Shown piece by piece: positions 17,573 to 25,088 of a stretch of DNA of 64,000 nt. The stretch comes from Deltaproteobacteria bacterium. GTDB lineage: Bacteria > Myxococcota_A > UBA796 > UBA2385. The notes under the pieces are model-generated. The model saw nothing but the letters and a program-made list of their open reading frames with translations, did no database searches and was not told the DNA's origin. Both the position numbers and the translations under genes were made by a program. Positions within the stretch are counted from its first letter, which is position 1. Each line of letters opens with the position of its first letter. The stretch covers positions 30,380 through 94,379 of the forward strand of contig JAEUKK010000061.1 in NCBI GenBank assembly GCA_016792625.1, written 5' to 3'.

Positions 17573-20500
17573 ATGACCCAAGCCCTCGTCATCGTCGAGT
17601 CGCCCGCAAAGGCCAAGACCATCCAAAAGTACCTCGGCGAGGGCTTTCGGGTCGAGGCCTCGGTCGGGCATGTGCGCGACCTGCCCGAGAACGCGGCGCA
17701 GATCCCCGAGCACCTCAAGAAGTTGGCCTGGGGCCGCTACGGCGTGAACGTCGAGGACGGCTTTCAGCTCTGCTACGTGATCCCGCCCAGAAGCAAGGAG
17801 CAGGTGCGCCTGCTGCAAGGGGCGCTCAAGCAGGCGGACGTGCTCTACCTCGCGACGGATGAAGACCGCGAGGGTGAGAGCATCGCGTGGCACCTCAAAG
17901 AGGTGCTGCAGCCCAAGGTGCCGGTCAAGCGCATGGTGTTCAACGAGATCACCAAGGACGCGATCCAACGGGCTGTGCAGAACCCCCGCGCGCTGGACGA
18001 GCAGCTGGTGCGGGCACAAGAGGCCCGCCGGGTCGTGGACCGGCTGTATGGCTATGAGGTCTCGCCGCTGCTGTGGAAGAAGGTGCGCCCGAAGCTGTCG
18101 GCCGGACGGGTGCAGTCGGTGGCCGTGCGGCTCGTGGTGGAGCGGGAGCGGCGGCGCGTCGCCTTTGTGCCGGCGAGCTGGTGGGACCTCTCGGCCAAGC
18201 TCACCAACGAGAAGGGGCGCCTGGACGCTGCGCTCGTGCAGTGGGCAGGGGCGCGGGTCGCCAACGGGCAGCACTTCGGCGAAGACGGCAAGCTGAGCCA
18301 TGACAAGGGCTTGGTCGTGCTCGACGAGGCCGCGGCCCGCGGGATCGAGGCGACCCTCAAGTGCGCGACAGGGCGGGTGAGCGAGGTCGAGGAGCGGCCC
18401 TACCGCGACCGCCCCGCGGCCCCGTTCACGACCAGCACGCTGCAACAGGAGTCGAACCGCAAGCTGCGCTGGACCGCCCGCCGCACCATGGGGGTGGCAC
18501 AGCACCTCTATGAAAATGGCTGGATCACCTACATGCGGACCGACTCGACCACGCTGTCGGCCGAGGCCCTGGCGGCGGCCCGGGCCCTCATCGCCGAGCA
18601 ATACGGCGCGGCCTTTGTGCCGGCTGAGCCGCGGATGTACGCCAGCAAGGCGAAGAACGCCCAGGAGGCCCATGAGGCGGTGCGCCCCGCGGGGAGCCGC
18701 TTTCGCAGCCTCGACGAGGCTGAGCGCGAGCTCGAAGAGGACCACTTCCGCCTCTACGAGCTCATCTGGAAGCGCACCGTCGCGTCGCAGATGACCGATG
18801 CGGTGGGCAAACAAGTCCGCATCGTCGTGGATGTCGACAAGGCCCGCCTGCAGGCCAACGGCAAGACCATCGAGTTCCCGGGCTTCCGCCGCGCCTACGT
18901 CGAGGGCTCGGACAACCCCGAGGCCGAGCTCGCCGACCAGGAGCGCATCCTGCCGCCGCTGCGGGTGGGTGACAGCGTGCGGGTCGATGAGGCCAAGGCC
19001 GAGGGGCACGAGACGCGCCCGCCGGCGCGGCTGACCGAGGCCACCTTGGTCAAGGAACTCGAGGCCCGCGGCATCGGCCGACCCTCGACCTATGCCTCGA
19101 TCATCGACACCATCCTCAAGCGCAACTACGTCTTTAAGAAGGGCGGCGCGCTGGTGCCGACCTTCACTGCGTTCGCCGTGATCAACCTGATGGAGGGCCA
19201 CCTCGGGTGGTTGGTGGACTACGAGTTCACCGCCAAAATGGAGGAGGAGCTCGACGAGATCGCGCTTGGGCGCGAGCAGTACGTGCGCTATTTGAGCCGG
19301 TTCTACTCGGGCGCTGCGGGCTTGCAGGTGCGGCTTGGGCAAGCCGAAGACCGGATTGACCCGCGTGAGGTCTGCACGCTGACGCTCAGCGGCCACGCCG
19401 AGGCCCCGGGCATCGATCTGCGCGTCGGGCGCTATGGCCCCTACCTCGAGCACGCCGGGGTCAAGGCGGACGTGCCCGAGGACCTGCCCCCTGACGAGCT
19501 GACCTACCAAAAGGCCCTGGAGCTGCTGGCGGAGCGCAAAGACGGCCCGAAGGGCCTGGGCACCGACCCGGAGACCGGCAAGGCGGTCACGTTGCAGATC
19601 GGGCGCTTCGGCCCCTATGTGCAGCTCGGCGAGGCGGAGGAGGTCCTCACCCGACGGGGGGCGACCAAGAAGGTCAAGCCGCAGACGGCGGGCTTGCTGC
19701 GCGGGATGAAGCCCGAAGAGATCGACTTGGAGACGGCGCTCAAGCTGCTGTCCCTGCCCCGGGAGCTTGGCCTGCACCCCGAGGCGGGGCAGCCGGTCAC
19801 CGTGCAGAGCGGCCCCTACGGCCCCTACGCCAAGTGTGAGGGCGTCGGCACCCGCTCGCTGCCACCCGAGGCAGACATCTTCGAGATCAGCCTCGCCGAG
19901 GTCCTGGAGCTGTTCGCCCAGCCGCAGGCCCGTGGCGGCAGCCGCCTTATCGGGAATGACCCCGTTAGCGGGCGGGGGATCAGCGTGCGGCAGGGGCGCT
20001 TCGGTCCCTATGTGACCGACGGTGATGTGAACGCGAGCCTGCCCAAGCTCACCGACCCCCACACCCTGGACCTCGCGGAAGCGCTGGTGCTGCTCGAGAA
20101 GAAGCGGGCAGCTGGGCCGAGCCCTGCCCCCCGCAGCGCGGGGGGGCGGCGCGGCAAGGTGGCCAGCGAGACCACCGGCGCCGCCGCGCCAGCCAAAAAG
20201 GCCCCCCGGGCAAAGGCCGCTGCCCCCGCGGACGCGGCGGCGCGCACGCGGAGCCCGGCGGACAAGCCGAGCGTCTTGCGGCCCAAGGCTGCCACCGGGA
20301 AGGCCGCGGGGGTCGAGGTCAGCGCGGCGCCAGCCGAGGCCGCGCCGACCACACGCGCGCGTGCAGTCAAGGCCAAGCCCGCGGGCGCGCGCGGGGCGTC
20401 GCCCAAGGGGGCAGCCTTGGTCGGTGAAGCGGCCGCGCCAAAGATGACGACCTCCACAAAGCCCACGTCGACCACGAAGTCGACGAAGACCACGAAGTCG

Positions 20501-20737
20501 ACGAAGACCGCGAAGTCGACGAAGACCACGAAGTCCACAAAGCCCACGTCGACCACGAAGTCGACGAAGGCCACGAAGTCCACGAAGTCGACGAAGACCA
20601 CGAAGTCGACGACGGCCACCCCAGACGGCGCGCCGGCCCCGGCCCGACCGGCCACGGCCGCCAAGGATCCGTCCGAGGCGACCACGGTGCGGGCCCCGCG
20701 CCGCGCGAAGGCCAAGGCGGGCGGCGACCCCAGCTGA
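17573..20737 (+). CDS. topA: DNA topoisomerase I (type IA)
   Basis: 1054 residues. The start has a GGAAGG site. The N-terminal Toprim domain is clear (ALVIVESPAKAKTI; DEDREGESIAWH at 97-108), and the active-site Tyr320 lies in WITYMRTDSTT. The enzyme relaxes negative supercoils by single-strand passage. Instead of zinc fingers, the C-terminal part has four topoisomerase-type repeats (RVGRYGPYLEH, QIGRFGPYVQL, QSGPYGPYAKC, RQGRFGPYVTDG). These are followed by a Lys/Ala-rich tail and about 55 residues of Ser-Thr-Lys repeats, which probably add non-specific DNA binding. An open frame extends upstream to 16151 antisense to the recombinase but has no coding signal. Confidence 0.97.
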   Translation: MTQALVIVESPAKAKTIQKYLGEGFRVEASVGHVRDLPENAAQIPEHLKKLAWGRYGVNVEDGFQLCYVIPPRSKEQVRLLQGALKQADVLYLATDEDREGESIAWHLKEVLQPKVPVKRMVFNEITKDAIQRAVQNPRALDEQLVRAQEARRVVDRLYGYEVSPLLWKKVRPKLSAGRVQSVAVRLVVERERRRVAFVPASWWDLSAKLTNEKGRLDAALVQWAGARVANGQHFGEDGKLSHDKGLVVLDEAAARGIEATLKCATGRVSEVEERPYRDRPAAPFTTSTLQQESNRKLRWTARRTMGVAQHLYENGWITYMRTDSTTLSAEALAAARALIAEQYGAAFVPAEPRMYASKAKNAQEAHEAVRPAGSRFRSLDEAERELEEDHFRLYELIWKRTVASQMTDAVGKQVRIVVDVDKARLQANGKTIEFPGFRRAYVEGSDNPEAELADQERILPPLRVGDSVRVDEAKAEGHETRPPARLTEATLVKELEARGIGRPSTYASIIDTILKRNYVFKKGGALVPTFTAFAVINLMEGHLGWLVDYEFTAKMEEELDEIALGREQYVRYLSRFYSGAAGLQVRLGQAEDRIDPREVCTLTLSGHAEAPGIDLRVGRYGPYLEHAGVKADVPEDLPPDELTYQKALELLAERKDGPKGLGTDPETGKAVTLQIGRFGPYVQLGEAEEVLTRRGATKKVKPQTAGLLRGMKPEEIDLETALKLLSLPRELGLHPEAGQPVTVQSGPYGPYAKCEGVGTRSLPPEADIFEISLAEVLELFAQPQARGGSRLIGNDPVSGRGISVRQGRFGPYVTDGDVNASLPKLTDPHTLDLAEALVLLEKKRAAGPSPAPRSAGGRRGKVASETTGAAAPAKKAPRAKAAAPADAAARTRSPADKPSVLRPKAATGKAAGVEVSAAPAEAAPTTRARAVKAKPAGARGASPKGAALVGEAAAPKMTTSTKPTSTTKSTKTTKSTKTAKSTKTTKSTKPTSTTKSTKATKSTKSTKTTKSTTATPDGAPAPARPATAAKDPSEATTVRAPRRAKAKAGGDPS
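20446..20620 (+). repeat. Ser-Thr-Lys codon repeat tract in the topA tail
   Basis: Imperfect tandem repeats built from acgaag, tcgacgaag and accacgaag blocks encode (S)TK(T/P/A)TKSTK-type peptides over about 55 codons. Longer duplicated blocks (for example aagcccacgtcgaccacg occurring twice) show expansion by recombination or slippage. The basic tail resembles histone-H1-like or AlgP-like tails. Confidence 0.9.
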
Positions 20738-20740
20738 CCC

Positions 20741-20772
20741 GCGCACCTTCGCTCGACCCGAGCGAGGGGCGC
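20741..20772. terminator. Strong hairpin between topA and the convergent small gene
   Basis: GCGC, a bulged A, then CCTTCGCTCG pairs with CGAGCGAGGG and GCGC around a 3-base loop: about 14 pairs with one G-T wobble. It begins 4 bases after the topA stop (20737) and also lies 3' of the minus-strand gene at 20926, but more than 150 bp away. There is no T-tract. Confidence 0.45.
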
Positions 20773-20925
20773 GTGGCGGCGGTGCGCCGAACGCCTCAAT
20801 GGTGGGGAGCGCGGGCGCGCATGGTGCGGCCCTTGGCCGCCCGAGCGCGCGCGCTCGGCGTGTGGGCGCGGCGCGGCGCAGGGGGCCTGCTGCGAGTCGG
20901 CCCGGCGGCCCAGGTCTGGCCCTGC

Positions 20926-21195
20926 TCAGCCGAAGAGCAGTCCCCACTCGGCTTCGAGGATGCGCTTGAGCTCGGGCTCGAGCCGGTGCTCGTGGTCGAA
21001 CAGCACCGACGCGACCACCCTGCGCATGGTCTGCAGGTCGATGATCCCACCCGCGGGCTGCTGATCGAGCAGCAGGTCGTTGACCTGGTCGAGCATCGGG
21101 TCGTCGAGGTGCCCCGCTTCGACAAGGACGTCCAGCAGGGTGCTGGCCGCTGGGTCGAGATCGACGAGGCGGTCGGGGCTGGGAGGGGTGCTCAT
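20926..21195 (-). CDS. Small acidic protein of unknown function downstream of dprA
   Basis: 89 residues, acidic, with predicted helices (MLDQVNDLLLDQQ, MRRVVASVLFDHE, ELKRILEAEWGLLFG). No signal peptide, cysteines or known motif. An ATG start with GAGGTCCCC upstream (AGAGGT ribosome site) supports translation. It lies 120 bp downstream of dprA on the same strand and may be the last gene of that unit. The protein resembles short helical, segregation-like or DUF-type bacterial proteins, but I make no assignment. Confidence 0.6.
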   Translation of the reverse strand: MSTPPSPDRLVDLDPAASTLLDVLVEAGHLDDPMLDQVNDLLLDQQPAGGIIDLQTMRRVVASVLFDHEHRLEPELKRILEAEWGLLFG

Positions 21196-21315
21196 GGTGG
21201 GGACCTCTGGGCGTGGCCCCGGGGCGCGGGGGCGCGGCCGGCTTAGCGCTCCTGTGTCGGGCGCGCAGGGCGGGGCGCCGAGCCGTGGTGCGGCCCTGGC
21301 GGTGCGGTGGGGCCC

Positions 21316-22326
21316 TCACGCGCCCACCCGGGCGAAGCGGTCGCCAGGCAGGCGCTGCACGAGCCCCTGCAGCTCAAGCTCGGCGAGCCGCCGGGCGAGC
21401 AGGTGGGGGGCTTCATTGAGCCGCTCCAACAGTTGGTCGAAGCCGGGGATGTCGTCGAGCGCAGCGAGCAGCGGGTCGGTCGGGGCGGCGCGGGGGGCCT
21501 TGGCGAGGCCGATCACCTCGAGCCCGTCGTCGACCCGCCGGAGCAGACCGGCGCCGCTGGCGATGAGGTCGAGGCAGCCGTGCGCGGTCGGGCTGGAGGG
21601 GTGCCCGGGGACCGCGAGCACCTCACGGCCGTACTCGGTGGCCAAGCGGGCGGTGATCAGCGCGCCGCTGCGCTCGGCGGCCTCGATCACCGCTGTCGCC
21701 CGCGCGAGGCCCGCGATGACCCGGTTGCGCTGCGGAAAGGTGATGCGGGTGGCTGGCACCGCCGGAGCGAACTCGCTGAGCACCAGACCGCCGGCGGTCA
21801 CGATGCGGTCGGCGAGCGCCGCGGACCGGCCCGAGAGCGTGCGGAAGCCCTGGCCGAGCACCGCGATGGTGTTGCGAAGGCTGGCCTCGTGCGCTGCCTC
21901 GTCGATCCCCCAAGCGAGGCCGCTGATGACCACGCCCCCTGCGTCGCTGACCGCGCGGGCCAGCTGCGCGGCGAAGCGGCGCCCCTGCTCGGTGCAGCGC
22001 CGCGCGCCCACGATGGCCAGCCCCGGCCGCTCGAGCAAGGCGCGCTCGCCCCAGAGAAAGAGCACCGGTGGGGCAAAGGGGAGCGGCGCGAGCGCCCCTG
22101 GGTAGTCGTCGTCGCCCAGCAGCAGGTAGGCGCCGGGCTCAACGAGGCTGGGCGTGCTGATCAAAGCCCAAGCGTGGGCCGGCGGCACGCCCACGGTGCA
22201 CAGCTCAGACAGAGAGCGCTGGGCCAAGCTGGCCAGCGCGCCTGGGCCGCTGGCGTAGGCCATCAGGTCGATGCGCCCGCTAAGCTGGGCGGCGCCGGAC
22301 CAAAAGGGGCTGAGCGAGGGAGACAT
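21316..22326 (-). CDS. dprA: DNA-processing protein DprA (Smf)
   Basis: 336 residues. The extended Rossmann fold is clear: LAIVGARRCTEQGRRFAAQL, then VISGLAWGIDEAAHEASL, TIAVLGQGF, SEFAPAVPATRITFPQRNRVIAGLA and ERSGALITARLATEYGREVLAVPG. A C-terminal winged-helix-like region (about 265-336, LLAALDDIPGFDQLLERL...LELQGLVQRLPGDRFARV) is the DprA C-terminal domain. DprA loads RecA on incoming single-stranded DNA during natural transformation. The N-terminal SAM-like part is short and divergent. No competence genes lie next to it. Confidence 0.93.
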   Translation of the reverse strand: MSPSLSPFWSGAAQLSGRIDLMAYASGPGALASLAQRSLSELCTVGVPPAHAWALISTPSLVEPGAYLLLGDDDYPGALAPLPFAPPVLFLWGERALLERPGLAIVGARRCTEQGRRFAAQLARAVSDAGGVVISGLAWGIDEAAHEASLRNTIAVLGQGFRTLSGRSAALADRIVTAGGLVLSEFAPAVPATRITFPQRNRVIAGLARATAVIEAAERSGALITARLATEYGREVLAVPGHPSSPTAHGCLDLIASGAGLLRRVDDGLEVIGLAKAPRAAPTDPLLAALDDIPGFDQLLERLNEAPHLLARRLAELELQGLVQRLPGDRFARVGA

Positions 22327-22403
22327 GGCGGCCGTTTCGACCGCGGCGGTTGGCAGGTGTACAGTAACCTGAACGCCTGGGCGGTGTCAACCCGCCCGAT
22401 GCC

Positions 22404-23510
22404 TCACTCAACCTTCTGGCGCACCCGCATGCCCACCGCGAGCGCGCGATCTGCGTCGGTCACCACGGCGGTCGAGCTGTACTCGTCGACCCGCACGACG
22501 ACCAACCGGCCGACCACCGACCAGGGCAGGTCGTCATCTTCGGCTTTGGTGTCGATCGCCTCGTCGCGCTGCTCGACCACCCAGAAGCTGTTGCCCACGC
22601 GCACGCCGTCAGCCCGACCACGGTCGACGAAGACCGTCTCGCCGCTGCCCATCAGGTACATCTCAGTGTGCACACGCTCGACGATGGTGCCCTCGAGCTC
22701 ACCCCGGGGCGGCCCGACCTCAACCTGCACGTTGACCGGGACCTGGGGGCCCACGAGATCGCCGCGCTCGGCTTCGGACCACGAGCGCCGGACCACCGCG
22801 GTGAGGTAATCGCCGTGCCGATGGACGACGGTCGCCTCGGCGACCACCTCGTACAGATCGCCGTAGCGCGCGCCGCGCTCGGTGGGGTGGCGCACACGCT
22901 TGCGGGTCTGGCGGAACACGCTGACCACGTCGCCGCAGGAGTAGGCCTCGGGGTCGTTGACCTCGAGGTACAGCAGGTCGCGGAGCGCGAGCTGGGTGCC
23001 CAGGGGGCGCGCCTTGGCGACGGTGCCGTAGACGTCGACGTCGCCCCGGTCGGCCAAGAAGCCGTTGGCCACGTAGGTGCGCGCCTCGCGCGTGTCGGTG
23101 AAGCGGATGTTGGGCCCGCAGGCCGCCTCGGCGGTGACGATATCGACCGGGTCGACGGTCGCGCCATCGGTGCGCACGCCGTCAAGGTCGATGTGCGGCG
23201 GCTCGACCACCGAGCCGAGCCGGAAGACCACCCGGTTGCCGGGGTAGATCCAGTGCGGGTTGGTGATGTACTCGTTGATCGACCACAACCGCGGCCAGTA
23301 GTACGGGTTGCCGAGGAAGCGGTTGGAGATCTCCCACAGCGTGTCGCCGGGCTGCACGATGTAGTAGTCGGGCGGGCCATAGTCGGCGCCGAGGCTGCCG
23401 AAGGACATGCCGTCGCCGATGTCGGTGGGGAGGCTCTGGGCGCGGGCGTCAACGACCCCCGCGAGGAGGGCCACGGTCATCAGCGCACGTCGAAGGGCGG
23501 TCACGTTCAT
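22404..23510 (-). CDS. Exported LysM-domain protein
   Basis: 368 residues from the ATG at 23510, which has GGAG 6 bases upstream and opens a signal peptide (ALRRALMTVALLAGVVDARAQS). A LysM domain occupies about 48-98 (YYIVQPGDTLWEISNRFLGNPYYWPRLWSIN...IYPGNRV), predicting peptidoglycan binding in the periplasm. The remaining ~270 residues are beta-rich with repeated VVxVFR/VV(A/V)EATVVH segments, as in the long LysM proteins of deltaproteobacteria; no enzyme motif is visible. An ATG 21 bases upstream is possible but leaves a less regular signal. The gene precedes dprA on the same strand. Confidence 0.85.
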   Translation of the reverse strand: MNVTALRRALMTVALLAGVVDARAQSLPTDIGDGMSFGSLGADYGPPDYYIVQPGDTLWEISNRFLGNPYYWPRLWSINEYITNPHWIYPGNRVVFRLGSVVEPPHIDLDGVRTDGATVDPVDIVTAEAACGPNIRFTDTREARTYVANGFLADRGDVDVYGTVAKARPLGTQLALRDLLYLEVNDPEAYSCGDVVSVFRQTRKRVRHPTERGARYGDLYEVVAEATVVHRHGDYLTAVVRRSWSEAERGDLVGPQVPVNVQVEVGPPRGELEGTIVERVHTEMYLMGSGETVFVDRGRADGVRVGNSFWVVEQRDEAIDTKAEDDDLPWSVVGRLVVVRVDEYSSTAVVTDADRALAVGMRVRQKVE

Positions 23511-23565
23511 CTCGGCTCCGGGGGCGACCATCGCAGTCGCCCGCCTACGCTGTCAAGGGGCTGGC

Positions 23566-23919
23566 TCATTGACGGCCGTAGTCGTCGGCGTGGCGCACGA
23601 CATCGTCGAGCTCGGGGGTCGAGACCTCGACGATCTCGACCTCGGTGATCGCGCGCAGGCGATGCACCCACCCAGCGGGCAGGTGCACGACGTCGCCGGG
23701 GCCGAGGAGGCGCTCGGAGAGGGCCTCGGTGCTGGGGCCAAGCGTGCAGGCCACCTCGCCTCGAAGCACCCGGAGGGTCTCGACCTTGCGCTCGTGATGC
23801 TGCAGCGACAGGCGGTGCCCTTCGCGGATCAGCAGGATTTTTCCGACATAACCAGGCCCTGTCGCCCAGAGCTCTTCGTGGCCCCACGGCTTGGGGACGA
23901 TGCGCGGAGGCGCGCTCAA
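23566..23919 (-). CDS. Cupin protein related to type II mannose-6-phosphate isomerase
   Basis: 117 residues, a single cupin. PWGHEELW, GKILLIREGHRLSLQHHERKVETLRVLRG and GDVVHLPAGWVHRLRAI are the signatures of the phosphomannose isomerase type II/GDP-mannose pyrophosphorylase C-terminal domain, with candidate metal ligands in QHHERKVE and the late His of WVHR. As a stand-alone domain it may isomerise mannose-6-phosphate and fructose-6-phosphate, or merely bind sugar phosphate. The ATG overlaps the stop of the SPOR gene (ATGA), implying co-translation. Confidence 0.82.
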   Translation of the reverse strand: MSAPPRIVPKPWGHEELWATGPGYVGKILLIREGHRLSLQHHERKVETLRVLRGEVACTLGPSTEALSERLLGPGDVVHLPAGWVHRLRAITEVEIVEVSTPELDDVVRHADDYGRQ

Positions 23920-24575
23920 GGGGTTGCCTGCAGGGTGAGCTCTGCGCCTTGAAGGCGCGCGGCGAGCTTCGCGCGGGCCTGCTCGGCCTCGACTTGGCTG
24001 GGGAAGCCGCCGACCCGCACGCGGTAGAGGTTCTTTCCGTCGGTGAGCGCGTCGCTTCGGTAGGACAGGTAGCCGAGCGCGCCGAGCGCCGCGACCTGAC
24101 GGTCGGCCTCGCCGGCCTCTGGGTAGGCCCCCACCTGGATGGACCAGCCGGTGGTCGGCGGCTCGGCGTCGCCCGCGGGGCGGGCCGGCGCGTAGCCGGG
24201 GGTCGCGCCGGCTTGGGTGGCCGCCTCGACCTTCTCACCGTTGGCGTTGACCGCGGGCGCGCCGGCGTGGGTCAAGGCGTCGGGGAAGACCAGATCGTCG
24301 CCCGTGCCCTCTGTCGCGTCGACCACGGGGGGCGTGGCCATGCTGACCGCTTCGACCTCGCGAAACAGCGCCTCTAAGGCAAGCTCGGTCGATGGGTCGG
24401 GGGTGAAGCCCTCGACCGTAGGGCCGGTCGCCGGCTGCGCTTGGCCTCGCCCGACCTTCAGGCCCAGAAAGAACGCGAGGAAGCCGATGGCCACGCCCAT
24501 CAGCGCAATGGCGAGGAGGTGGCTGCGCGTCATGCGGAGCTCTCCGTCGTGGGCTGGTCGGGCAAGGTCGGACAT
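23916..24575 (-). CDS. SPOR-domain membrane protein
   Basis: 219 residues. A cytoplasmic N-terminal stub is followed by one transmembrane helix (about 18-41, LLAIALMGVAIGFLAFFLGL), a ~95-residue linker, and a C-terminal SPOR domain (about 142-216: GWSIQVGAYPEAGEADRQVAALGALGY...LYRVRVGGFPSQVEAEQARAKL). SPOR domains bind denuded glycan strands at the division septum, so the protein probably sits at the division site. The ribosome site GAGG lies in the stop region of the preceding DUF503 gene, 10 bases upstream. Confidence 0.92.
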   Translation of the reverse strand: MSDLARPAHDGELRMTRSHLLAIALMGVAIGFLAFFLGLKVGRGQAQPATGPTVEGFTPDPSTELALEALFREVEAVSMATPPVVDATEGTGDDLVFPDALTHAGAPAVNANGEKVEAATQAGATPGYAPARPAGDAEPPTTGWSIQVGAYPEAGEADRQVAALGALGYLSYRSDALTDGKNLYRVRVGGFPSQVEAEQARAKLAARLQGAELTLQATP

Positions 24576-24584
24576 CTCCGCCTC

Positions 24585-24995
24585 CTATCGCGGGTCGGGT
24601 GGGTCGTCCCCGCGCGGGGCCGGGAGCCCGGGCTCCCCCAGCGCCCGCCACAGCTCTACGTGGCGGTTGGCGACGAGCACCTTGCCCCAGCTCTCGATCT
24701 CGCCGGCGAGCTGGTCGAGCGCGGACCGCAGGGGCGTCGGCTCACCGCTCACGCTCGATATTGCCAGAACAGCGCGCTGGTGGTTCTCTTTGTGCCCAAC
24801 TTCGGCGACGGCGAAGCCGTGCCGGGCGCGGACGCGGTCACGCACGTGCGCGACGCCCATGCGGCGGTCTTTGAGGGAGCGGGCGCCGGGGATGTGCAGC
24901 TCGACGCGCAAGACGCCGACCCAGACCGCCTCATCAGGGGCAGGCAGGAACCAGTCGCCAGAGCGCTCAGGGGAGGAGAAGGAGGGGAGGGGCAT
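24585..24995 (-). CDS. DUF503 (YlxP-like) protein
   Basis: 136 residues. The core (WVGVLRVELHIPGARSLKDRRMGVAHVRDRVRARHGFAVAEVGHKENHQRAVLAISSVSG) matches the DUF503/YlxP family, a small protein encoded next to infB in many bacteria; it follows infB here too, at 93 bp. The function is not firmly known. The ~20-residue N-terminal extension and ~20-residue Pro-rich tail are unusual for a family of about 95 residues. The usual next genes (rbfA, truB) are absent and are replaced by a SPOR gene. Confidence 0.88.
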   Translation of the reverse strand: MPLPSFSSPERSGDWFLPAPDEAVWVGVLRVELHIPGARSLKDRRMGVAHVRDRVRARHGFAVAEVGHKENHQRAVLAISSVSGEPTPLRSALDQLAGEIESWGKVLVANRHVELWRALGEPGLPAPRGDDPPDPR

Positions 24996-25088
24996 GCAGG
25001 TGGGGCGCGCGGTGGGGAGACAACCAACCCCCGGCGGCGCGCGGCCGCAGGGGGCGGGGGAGCGGCGCCGCGGGTGCGGCGCCGTGGG

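Noticed and set aside
20446..20620. Direct repeats in topA considered as a CRISPR or satellite
   Set aside because: The units are in frame and encode a Ser-Thr-Lys tail; there are no unique spacers.
16166..21319. A 1717-codon minus-strand frame across topA
   Set aside because: Only its end is the recombinase. The rest is antisense to topA, Arg/Leu/Gly-rich and without any family signal.
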